DNA of 64,000 bases. Origin: Streptomyces marinisediminis (GTDB lineage: Bacteria > Actinomycetota > Actinomycetes > Streptomycetales > Streptomycetaceae). Positions 9,152 to 18,533 of the stretch are shown piece after piece. Every line of letters begins with the position of its first letter. The stretch's first letter is position 1. The notes under the pieces were generated by a model, which ran no database searches, was not told where the DNA came from, and saw only the letters and a program-made list of their open reading frames with translations. The stretch spans positions 1 through 64,000 of the forward strand of contig NZ_JAPKFL010000020.1 in the NCBI RefSeq assembly GCF_026262575.1. The letters are read 5' to 3'. Position numbers and translations under genes: made by a program.

Positions 9152-10473
9152 GTGCGCACTTCTCCTTCCGCCGCGGGCCCGTCCCCGCGGCTCCTCCCGT
9201 CCCCCGCCGCCCCGCCCGCGGGACCGGCGCCCGCGTCGCCGGGGCCGGGCGCGGCGTCCGGCCCCGGCTCCGTGGGCAGCCTCGCCGTCAGCCGGAACGG
9301 GCCGCACTCGGGCGCTTCGGCCGTGAGCGTGCCGCCCAGCGGGGCGAGCCGTTCGCGCAGGCCCGCCAGCCCGGTCCCCGCGCCCGCGGCCCCGGCCCGT
9401 CGGCGGACGCCGTCGTTCTCCATCGTCAGCACCACCGCGTCGCGGGTGCGCACGGTGATGGTGCAGGTCCGCGCGTCCGCGTGCCGCAGCACGTTCGTCG
9501 TGCCCTCGCGCACCACCCAGCCCAGCGCCGCCTGGACCGCCTGCGGCAGTCCGCGTTCCCCGCCCGCCTCGATCCGGCAGGCGATGCCCGCCGCCTCCAG
9601 CACCCCGCGCGCCCCGGCCAGTTCGGCGTCGAGGCTGGCCTCGCGGTACCCGCGCACCACGTCGCGCATCTCGCGCTGCGACTCGCGCGCGATGCGCTGC
9701 ACCTCGGCCATCTGGTCCACGGCGCTGGCCGCGCCGCGCTGGGCGAGCTGGGCGGCCAGCTCGCTCTTGAGCGCGATGACGGACAGGTTGCGGCCGAGCA
9801 CGTCGTGCAGGTCGCGGCCGAAGCGCAGCCGTTCCTCGGCCACCGCGAGCCGGGTCTGCGTCTCGCGGGCGGCCTCCAGCTCCAGCACCACCGCCAGCAG
9901 CCAGGCGGAGAACCGGCCGGTGAAGACCAGCAGGGCGGCGAAGAACAGGGTGTAGCCGCCCAGGCTGACGGCCTGCACCAGATGGTCGGTCGCCAGCAGG
10001 CCGAGGACGAACGCCACCGCGCCGACCGCACAGGCGACGCCGGTGACGCGCGCCGCCGGACGCAGGTTCACCACCAGCGGCAGCACCGAGAAGGTGAGCA
10101 CCGCCGAACACAGCGTGAGGGTGACCGAGAACTCCGGGGTGCGGCCCACGGCGTGCAGCACCCCGACCGCCACCGCCAGCGCCCCGCCGAGCGCGGCCTG
10201 CCCGGCCAGCAGCCGGGTCGGCCGCCCGCGCCGCTCCAGCGCCCAGTCCAGCGCGCGGTCGGTGGCGCGCGAGACCAGGAGCGCGTGGGCGGCGACGGAC
10301 CCGGTCAGCGCGATCCGCGCCCACACCGGGAGCGTCACCAGCAGGCCCGGCAGGGAGAAGACCAGCGCCTCGCACAGCGCGAAGAAGTGGAACGTCCAGC
10401 GGGTGTAGAGCTCGATGCGCGCCGTGTCGCTGCGCCGCGTCCACCACGCCATCCACCGCCGGCGTGACGCCAT
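9148..10473 (-). CDS. sensor histidine kinase (HisKA_3)
   Basis: A 441-residue membrane kinase of the NarX/DesK type. Several transmembrane helices fill residues 25-195; the phosphorylated His223 lies in RDLHDVLGRNLSV; a HATPase region follows with an N-box (REGTTNVLRHA) and a G-box (GTGLAGLRERL). The C-terminus is a proline/glycine tail. ATG at 10473 (or GTG at 10479) is chosen because the upstream ABC permease ends at 10518; longer frames would run into it. The input signal is unknown; such kinases often sense envelope stress or antibiotics. Confidence 0.92.
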   Translation of the reverse strand: MASRRRWMAWWTRRSDTARIELYTRWTFHFFALCEALVFSLPGLLVTLPVWARIALTGSVAAHALLVSRATDRALDWALERRGRPTRLLAGQAALGGALAVAVGVLHAVGRTPEFSVTLTLCSAVLTFSVLPLVVNLRPAARVTGVACAVGAVAFVLGLLATDHLVQAVSLGGYTLFFAALLVFTGRFSAWLLAVVLELEAARETQTRLAVAEERLRFGRDLHDVLGRNLSVIALKSELAAQLAQRGAASAVDQMAEVQRIARESQREMRDVVRGYREASLDAELAGARGVLEAAGIACRIEAGGERGLPQAVQAALGWVVREGTTNVLRHADARTCTITVRTRDAVVLTMENDGVRRRAGAAGAGTGLAGLRERLAPLGGTLTAEAPECGPFRLTARLPTEPGPDAAPGPGDAGAGPAGGAAGDGRSRGDGPAAEGEVRT

Positions 10474-10517
10474 GCCCACCGTGCCGCCCGCCTTCCCGTG
10501 CTCGCCGCCACCGACCG

Positions 10518-11297
10518 TCAGCGGCGCGGTTCCCAGCGGAACCACCGGCGTACAGCAAACACCGACAGCACCGTCCACACCACCGCCAGGCCCAGCGCCC
10601 GGAGTACCTCACCGGCCGAGCCGCCGCCCAGCCAGCCGAACCGGACCAGCTCCATCACCGAGGTGAGCGGCAGCAGGCGGCAGACGTCGGCCACCGGGTC
10701 GGGGAAGATTTCCAGCGGGATCATCAGCCCCGAGGCGGCCAGCGAGACCAGCATGAGCGGCATGACCGTGATCTGCGCGCTCTCCGGGCTCCGGGTCACC
10801 GCCGAGGTCGCGGCGGCCAGCCCCGTCAGCATCACGCATCCCAGCAGCACCCCCAGGAGCAGCAGGTCGGCCCGGGCCGGTGCTCCGACGTTCAGGGCCG
10901 CCACCCCGGCCGCCAGCAGCACCAGGCACTGGAGCAGCGCGATGAGCACCGACGGCAGCGCCGTGCCGCCCAGGATCTCGGCGTCCGTCGGCTCCCCGGT
11001 GCGCAGCCGCTTCAGCAGCAGCTCCTCGCGGCGGGCGACGTAGGCGGAGACGAGGTTGGTGTAGACGACCAGGATGAGGACGATGCCGATGCCCCCGGTC
11101 ATCACCGCGCCGTTGGCGCTCGTCCCGGTCTCCTCAAGGTCCACGCCGCTCATGGACGTGCGGGTGATGACGACGAAGAACACCGGCATCAGCAGCGAGG
11201 TGAACACCGCCGAGCGGTTGCGCAGGAGCAGCGTCAGCTCCGCCCGGCCGAGCGCGCCGAGCCGGGTCAGGGTCGCGGTCAGGGTCGCCGTGTTCAC
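10518..11297 (-). CDS. ABC-2 type transporter permease
   Basis: A 259-residue membrane protein with about six hydrophobic segments and the ABC2 pattern: a first helix after RAELTLLLRNRSAVF, then a large extracytoplasmic loop and a tight cluster of helices. It pairs with the ATPase encoded immediately upstream: the GTG at 11297 overlaps the ATPase stop by 4 nt (GTGA). The family exports drugs, lipids or peptides; the substrate here is unknown. The two-component genes follow after 44 bp. Confidence 0.9.
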   Translation of the reverse strand: MNTATLTATLTRLGALGRAELTLLLRNRSAVFTSLLMPVFFVVITRTSMSGVDLEETGTSANGAVMTGGIGIVLILVVYTNLVSAYVARREELLLKRLRTGEPTDAEILGGTALPSVLIALLQCLVLLAAGVAALNVGAPARADLLLLGVLLGCVMLTGLAAATSAVTRSPESAQITVMPLMLVSLAASGLMIPLEIFPDPVADVCRLLPLTSVMELVRFGWLGGGSAGEVLRALGLAVVWTVLSVFAVRRWFRWEPRR

Positions 11298-12274
11298 GCC
11301 GACACCTCCGCGTGCTCCTCCGCGGCGGCCGCGTCGTCCGCCGCGTCCCGGTCCCGCTGGGTGATCTCCAAGAACGCCTCCTCCAGCGACGCCGACCGGG
11401 CGTCGAGCCCGGCGAGTTCGACGTCCTCCTCGCGCGCCCACAGCAGCAGGTCGGTCAGGGCCTCCTGTAGCCGGTCGGTGCGCACCTCCACCCGGTGTCC
11501 GTCGGCGGCCGCCGGGACCGCCAGCGGCAGCCGCGCCGGGGGCACGTGGGCCGGCAGCGTGAACCGTATGCGCGAGGGCCGGGACGCCGTCACCTCCTGG
11601 GGCGTCCCGGCCGCCACGATGCGTCCCGCGCGCATGATGGCGAGCCGGTCGGCCAGCTCCTCGGCCTCCTCCAGATAGTGCGTCGTCAGCAGCACGGTCG
11701 TGCCCCGCGCCGTCAGCTCCCGCACCACGCGCCAGGTGTCCCGGCGGCCCTCGGCGTCCATGCCGGTCGTCGGCTCGTCCAGGAAGAGCACCTCCGGGCG
11801 GCCCAGCAGCGCCATCGCCAGGTCCAGCCGCCGCTTCTCGCCCCCCGAGAGCTGCTTGACGCGCACCGACGCCCGCGCGGTGAGGCGCACGAGGTCCAGC
11901 GCCTCCCCCTGCGGACGCGGGTCGGTGGTCAGCCCCGCCCACATGCGCAGCGTCTCGGCGACCGTCAGGTCACCGGGGAACCCGCCCTCCTGGAGCATGA
12001 TCCCGATCCGGGGCCGGACCTTCGCCCGCTCCGTGGCCGGGTCGTGCCCCAGCACCCGCACCGTGCCCCGGCTCGGCCGGTCCAGGCCCTCCAGCAGCTC
12101 CACCGTGGAGGTCTTGCCCGCGCCGTTGGTGCCCAGCAGCGCGAACAGCTCGCCGCGCGCCACCGTGAAGTCGAGCCCGCGCACCGCGTCGAAGCCGCCG
12201 GGGCCCGGTGGGCCGTAGCGCCGCCACAGGCCGCGCGCCTCGATGGCCGTCTCGTGTCTGTCTGCATCCCGCAT
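11294..12274 (-). CDS. ABC transporter ATP-binding protein
   Basis: A 326-residue ATPase. The Walker A motif GTNGAGKTS is at residues 48-56, the signature LSGGE at 142-146, Walker B VLFLDEPTTG at 162-171 and the switch histidine in TTHYLEEAEEL. The C-terminal 100 residues match drug-exporter ATPases of the DrrA/CcmA class. It is the first gene of the ABC-ABC-kinase-regulator operon and is preceded by a strong palindrome at 12328-12349. Confidence 0.95.
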   Translation of the reverse strand: MRDADRHETAIEARGLWRRYGPPGPGGFDAVRGLDFTVARGELFALLGTNGAGKTSTVELLEGLDRPSRGTVRVLGHDPATERAKVRPRIGIMLQEGGFPGDLTVAETLRMWAGLTTDPRPQGEALDLVRLTARASVRVKQLSGGEKRRLDLAMALLGRPEVLFLDEPTTGMDAEGRRDTWRVVRELTARGTTVLLTTHYLEEAEELADRLAIMRAGRIVAAGTPQEVTASRPSRIRFTLPAHVPPARLPLAVPAAADGHRVEVRTDRLQEALTDLLLWAREEDVELAGLDARSASLEEAFLEITQRDRDAADDAAAAEEHAEVSA

Positions 12275-12327
12275 GCCCCCAGCCTGCGGGACGGCGGCGG
12301 CGGGTGGCGATGCGCGGTGTCACCTGC

Positions 12328-12349
12328 GGACATGACACATGTCATGTCC
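12328..12349. promoter_or_regulatory. 9-bp inverted repeat upstream of ABC/TCS operon
   Basis: Perfect arms GGACATGAC and GTCATGTCC are separated by ACAT, 54 bp upstream of the ATPase ATG. Its size and place suit a dimeric regulator such as the operon's own NarL-type protein; this is inference. Confidence 0.55.
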
Positions 12350-12383
12350 GCCCGCGTGGGGCGCGCGCACGACGCGCACACGA

Positions 12384-12414
12384 CGAAGGCCCCGGCGGTG
12401 ACCGGGGGCCTTCG
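12384..12414 (-). terminator. terminator after tRNA-Gly(GCC)
   Basis: Arms CGAAGGCCCCGG and CCGGGGGCCTTCG lie 8 bp beyond the tRNA 3' end on the minus strand. Confidence 0.65.
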
Positions 12415-12421
12415 GCTGCGG

Positions 12422-12494
12422 AGCGGACGACGAGGCTCGAACTCGCGACCTCAACCTTGGCAAGGTTGCGCTCTACCAACTGAGCTACGTCCGC
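12422..12494 (-). tRNA. tRNA-Gly(GCC), second copy
   Basis: Same 73-nt sequence as the tRNA at 7941-8013: canonical D-loop GG, anticodon GCC and T-loop TTC. It lies 74 bp downstream of the unusual tRNA-Gly(UCC) on the same strand. Confidence 0.95.
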
Positions 12495-12533
12495 ATGCGA
12501 CCACTCGGCTCTCACCGGGTGGCGCGGTGGCCA

Positions 12534-12561
12534 CTCTACCCGATCCCTGGGACCGGTAGAG
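12534..12561 (-). terminator. hairpin between the two tRNA-Gly genes
   Basis: Arms CTCTACC and GGTAGAG around a 14-nt loop, just past the 3' end of tRNA-Gly(UCC). It could terminate that transcript or act as a processing site. Confidence 0.4.
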
Positions 12562-12568
12562 CGAGCGG

Positions 12569-12640
12569 AGCGGGTGACAGGAATCGCACACTGCGCCTCC
12601 CTCTTGGAAAGAGGGCGCTCTACTACTGAGCTACACCCGC
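12569..12640 (-). tRNA. aberrant tRNA-Gly(UCC)
   Basis: A 72-nt tRNA with acceptor GCGGGTG/CACCCGC, discriminator U, anticodon stem CCCTC/GAGGG and loop TTTCCAA (anticodon UCC). The glycyl-tRNA synthetase identity elements (U73, G1-C72, C2-G71, C35, C36) are present. It departs from normal tRNAs in three ways: the D-loop is AGTAGTA without the G18G19 pair; the T-loop motif is GTGCGATTC instead of GTTCGATTC, so U55 is G; and the 5' side of the T-stem has an extra T. These are the contacts that hold the tRNA elbow and aid EF-Tu binding. Confidence 0.75.
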
Positions 12641-12783
12641 GTGACCTGCGATGTCGGGCCCTTCTCGGCCCGCCCTCGCGGCGTGTTCCAGACTCTAGCC
12701 GATCACCCCGGGGCCGGTGCAAGTCGGCTCCGGGCGCCGCCGCGGGCGGGCCGGCGCCACCGCGCACCGGCCCGCCGCCGGGG

Positions 12784-13101
12784 TCAACTCGCCGCGCTGA
12801 ACGCCTCGTAGACGCGCTTGGGGATCCGGCCGCGCGCGGGCACGTCGTACCCGTTGGACTGGGCCCACGCCCGTACGGTCTGCGGATCGGGGGCCAGTGA
12901 CGTGCGCTCGTAGGTCTTCCCCGACCGGGACCGCTTCCGCCCGGCCTGCACATACGGTGCGAGCGCCCCGCGGAGTTTCTTGGCGTTTGCCGAGCTGAGA
13001 TCGATCTCGTACGACTTCCCGTCGAGCCCGAAGGTGACCGTCTCGACGGCTTCGCCGCCTTCCAGGTCGTCGGAGAGTGTGACCACAACGCGCTGTGCCA
13101 C
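12784..13101 (-). CDS. lsrL: Lsr2-family nucleoid protein (LsrL type)
   Basis: A 105-residue H-NS-like protein that bridges and silences AT-rich DNA. The N-terminal dimerisation part reads AQRVVVTLSDDLEGGEA; the C-terminal DNA-binding part has WAQSNGYDVPARGRIPKRVYEA, with the RGR minor-groove hook. The position beside purS matches the second Lsr2 paralogue of streptomycetes, so lsrL rather than the main lsr2 is inferred. GTG at 13101 is chosen because it gives the conserved MAQRV start, with AAGGA upstream. Confidence 0.9.
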   Translation of the reverse strand: MAQRVVVTLSDDLEGGEAVETVTFGLDGKSYEIDLSSANAKKLRGALAPYVQAGRKRSRSGKTYERTSLAPDPQTVRAWAQSNGYDVPARGRIPKRVYEAFSAAS

Positions 13102-13488
13102 GGATATCGGTCCTTTCGGGAGGTTCACCGCCCGAACGAGCGGTGATCACCACGCTGACGTGCGGCGATGCGGCGGCCGTCGCCGGGCGGGCATCGCCCG
13201 TCCCTTTCTACAGCGGCCGTCGCCGCAATGGGAAGCCGGGGAAATTGCCACCGCGTGTCCCGCCGCAATCGGACCCTACGTTTTTCCGTTCGTTTCGTGC
13301 AGGGTTTTTGGGTCGCCGAGATGTGAATGTGATGCGTACTGGCCGAAACCGTCCCGATATCTACCCGCGTAGAATCCGCGCCCCCGGTACGCTGAAGCCG
13401 CGGCCGCGCAGGAACGTCAACGAGCGGACCCCGCCGACGACGGCACGCGGCATCGGGCAGGCAAGCACCAACACCACCGGGAGTACCT
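13102..13488. other. divergent promoter region, lsrL / purS
   Basis: A 387-bp divergent spacer, less GC-rich than its surroundings in the middle (runs GTTTTTCC and GGGTTTTTGG near 13280-13310). On the plus strand TAGAAT at 13370-13375 and TACGCT at 13388-13393 are possible -10 elements for the purSQL operon; clear -35 partners are not seen. No gene is evident. Confidence 0.45.
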
Positions 13489-13773
13489 GTGGCTCGCGTC
13501 GTAGTCGACGTCATGCTCAAGCCGGAGATCCTGGACCCCCAGGGGCAGGCAGTGCAGCGCGCGCTGCCGCGCCTGGGCTTCACCGGCATTTCAGACGTCC
13601 GTCAGGGCAAGCGTTTCGAGCTGGACGTGGAGGGCCCGGTCGACGACGCGGTGCTCGCCCGCGTCCGGGAAATGGCCGAGACCTTCCTCGCCAACACCGT
13701 GATCGAGGACTTCACCGTCCGCGTCGAGGACGGCACCCCCGCCGGGGACGCCCGGAACGGGGCGCCGGCATGA
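13489..13773 (+). CDS. purS: FGAM synthase subunit PurS
   Basis: The small (94-residue) subunit that bridges PurL and PurQ for ammonia transfer in formylglycinamidine ribonucleotide synthesis. It starts GTG-coded ARVVVDVMLKPEILDPQG, the family N-terminus, and has GFTGISDVRQGKRFEL in the middle. Its stop overlaps the purQ ATG by 4 nt, as expected for a coupled purSQL operon. Confidence 0.97.
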   Translation: MARVVVDVMLKPEILDPQGQAVQRALPRLGFTGISDVRQGKRFELDVEGPVDDAVLARVREMAETFLANTVIEDFTVRVEDGTPAGDARNGAPA

Positions 13774-14446
13774 CCACGCGCATCGGAGTCGTGACCTTCC
13801 CCGGCTCCCTGGACGACACCGACGCGCTGCGCGCGGTCCGCGTCGCCGGCGGCGAGCCCGTCGCCCTGTGGCACCGCGAGACCAGTCTGCGCCAGGTCGA
13901 CGCCGTCGTGCTGCCCGGCGGCTTCTCCTACGGCGACTACCTGCGCTGCGGGGCCATCGCCCGCTTCTCCCCGGTGATGGAGACGGTCGTCGAGCAGGCC
14001 CGGGCGGGCCTGCCGGTGCTCGGCATCTGCAACGGCTTCCAGGTGCTGTGCGAGTCGCACCTGCTGCCCGGCGCGCTCACCCGCAACGACCACCTGCACT
14101 TCGTCTGCCGCGACCAGCGCCTGGCGGTGGCCAACGCCGGCACGGCCTGGACCCGCGACTACACCGAGGGCCAGGAGATCACCGTCCCGCTGAAGAACGG
14201 CGAGGGCGGCTACGTGGCCGACGAGCGCACCCTGGACATGCTGGAGGCCGAGGGCCGCGTCGTCCTCCGCTACCTGGGCGGCAACCCCAACGGCTCGCGC
14301 CGCGACATCGCCGGCATCACCAACGAGGCCGGGAACGTGGTCGGTCTCATGCCGCACCCCGAGCACGCCGTGGAGACCCTGACCGGTCCCACCACCGACG
14401 GGCTCGGCTTCTTCACCTCCGCCCTCAAGACGCTGGTGGACGCACG

Positions 14447-14450
<4 letters not shown>
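13770..14450 (+). CDS. purQ: FGAM synthase glutaminase subunit
   Basis: A 226-residue class I glutamine amidotransferase that supplies ammonia to PurL. The nucleophile Cys87 is in GICNGFQ and the catalytic His/Glu pair is in MPHPEHAVE near the C-terminus. The ATG overlaps the purS stop, and its own stop overlaps the purL start (ATGA), so all three subunits are translated together. Confidence 0.97.
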
Positions 14451-16708
<2,258 letters not shown>

Positions 16709-16777
16709 GCCCGCCGGACCCGCCGGGTGGGGAGCGCCCTCCTCACACGGCGGGTCCGCTGTGCCAGGATGCGGGCC

Positions 16778-17326
16778 ATGGCAGTCATCGCGGAGCGCTA
16801 CCTCGCCGACGACGAGGAACTGGTGCACGTCACCCGGCAGCACTGGATGGAGATGGTCAGCGAGTTCCTGGCGCTCTGCGGGATCTGGGTGCTGGCCGCC
16901 GTGCTGCTCACCGCCATCCCCGGGGACGCGCCGTGGAGCCGGGGCGGCGCCTACCTCGTGCTCGGCGCCGCCGTCGCCGCGTCGCTGTGGTACTGGCTCG
17001 TGCCGCTGCTGCGCTGGCGCTTCACCCTCTACATCCTGACCACCAAGCGCGTCTACAAGCGCTCGGGCTTCCTGACCAAGCGCGGCCGCAGCATCCCGCT
17101 CGTCCGCGTCAACGACGTGTCGTTCAAGGCCAACCTGTGGCAGCGCATCATGCGCTACGGGACGCTGACCATACAGTCGGCATCCGAACAGGGCACGATG
17201 ACGCTGCGCCACGTCCCGGACCCGGAGAGCCTGAAGGCGCTCATCTACCAGCAGGTCGACGAGGAGCAGCGCGGCGACCACCTCGGCGGCGGCTACGAGG
17301 GCCCGCCGCCCGCCGCCCAGCGCTGA
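16778..17326 (+). CDS. PH (bPH2-type) domain membrane protein
   Basis: A 182-residue protein: an N-terminal RYLADDEELVHVTRQHW segment, two transmembrane helices at about residues 29-48 and 55-75, then a bacterial PH domain with YILTTKRVYKRSGFLTKRGRSIPLVRVNDVSF. The layout matches YdbS/YvbH-type membrane PH proteins, whose exact role is unsettled. ATG at 16778 is preferred over an upstream in-frame start because the conserved region begins there. It follows purL by 69 bp and may be cotranscribed. The C-terminal codons lie inside a tandem repeat. Confidence 0.85.
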   Translation: MAVIAERYLADDEELVHVTRQHWMEMVSEFLALCGIWVLAAVLLTAIPGDAPWSRGGAYLVLGAAVAASLWYWLVPLLRWRFTLYILTTKRVYKRSGFLTKRGRSIPLVRVNDVSFKANLWQRIMRYGTLTIQSASEQGTMTLRHVPDPESLKALIYQQVDEEQRGDHLGGGYEGPPPAAQR

Positions 17327-17369
17327 CGGCCCAGCGCTGACGGCCCAGCGCTGACGGCCCAGCGCCGAC
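17314..17369 (+). repeat. four 14-bp tandem repeats over a stop codon
   Basis: Units of GGCCCAGCGCTGAC (first and last copies with one change) run four times. The PH-protein stop codon (17324-17326) is within the first unit, so most of the array is untranslated. Confidence 0.85.
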
Positions 17370-17439
17370 CGCGCGGCGCCGGTGGGCACCGGCCCCCGGG
17401 GTGCCCGGGCGGGCCGCCCCGGGCCGCTACGCTCGCCCC

Positions 17440-18246
17440 ATGCCGCCAGCAGCCCGCCGCAGAGCCCGCGCCTACGACCCCGTGCGGGTCCGCAACGCCC
17501 TGGCCGCACAGGCCGAGAACGTCCGCGCCGCCGCGCACCGCTGCACGCCCGAGCAACTCGCGCGCCCCACCGCGCTGCCCGGCTGGGACGTGCGCCACCT
17601 GCTCGTCCACCTCGCCGCGCAGATCGACGCCGTGCCCCGGCTGCTGGCCGAGCCCGCGCCGACGGCCACCCGCGCGCGGACCGACGTCGTCCAGTGGGCG
17701 CTGTCCACCGCGGACCTCGCCGAGCTGCTGGACGCCCGCACCCGCGGCGACGCCGCCCGCACGCCCGACGCGTCCGCCGCCATCGACGCCGCCACCGAGG
17801 AGCTGGAACCGGTGCTGGAGATGGCCGTCCGCGAGGACGTGCTGCTGCCGCACCGCTTCGGCGCGATGCGCGCGCTGGACTTCGCCGTCAGCCGCCTGGT
17901 CGAGCTCGTCGTGCACACCGACGACCTGGTCCGCGCGCTCGCCGAGCCGGTCTCCCTGGACCGCTACGCGCTCGCCGCGACGGTGCGGGTGCTGGCCGAC
18001 GCGCTCGCCGCGAAGGCCCCGGGCGGGGCGGTGGAGGTGCGGGTGCCGCCGTTCGCCGTCGTCCAGTGCGTGGCCGGGCCCCGGCACACCCGCGGCACGC
18101 CGCCGAACGTCATCGAGACCGACCCGCTGACCTGGCTGCGCCTGGCCACCGGCCGGCTGGCCTGGCCGCGTGCGCTGGCGTCCCACACGGTGACGGCCAC
18201 CGGCCCGCGCGCCGACCTGGAGCACCACCTGCCGGTGCTGGGCTGA
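17440..18246 (+). CDS. maleylpyruvate isomerase / sterol-carrier family protein
   Basis: A 268-residue protein of the DinB-like, mycothiol-dependent isomerase superfamily: ENVRAAAHRCTPEQLARPTALPGWDVRHLLVHLAAQ with metal-type histidines near residues 38-55 and a second helix pair with ELVVHTDDLVRA. The C-terminal third has sterol-carrier-like composition. This family is found near purF in streptomycetes; its reaction is not known. ATG at 17440 lies 113 bp after the PH-protein stop. Confidence 0.75.
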   Translation: MPPAARRRARAYDPVRVRNALAAQAENVRAAAHRCTPEQLARPTALPGWDVRHLLVHLAAQIDAVPRLLAEPAPTATRARTDVVQWALSTADLAELLDARTRGDAARTPDASAAIDAATEELEPVLEMAVREDVLLPHRFGAMRALDFAVSRLVELVVHTDDLVRALAEPVSLDRYALAATVRVLADALAAKAPGGAVEVRVPPFAVVQCVAGPRHTRGTPPNVIETDPLTWLRLATGRLAWPRALASHTVTATGPRADLEHHLPVLG

Positions 18247-18533
18247 GGGACGCCCGCCCGGCCCCTGCCCGCAGCACCCCGGAACCGCGGGGCGTCGCCC
18301 CGGCCGCGGGGTCGCCCGCGCCCCCGGCCGCGAGGCCGTTCGCGCCTCCGGAGGGCGGGCGACCCCGTGGCGCGGGGAGCGGTACCCCCGGGCGCGGAGC
18401 GCGGCCGGAATTGGGGAAATACCCAGCGCTGTCGTGAGGTGGCTCTCGTAGGAATCCGGAGAACCGCTGGTCAGCCACGGGTGCTGCGCCACCCGGTTCG
18501 GCGTACCCCGAGTCCGTGTCTAGACTCGGGGGC

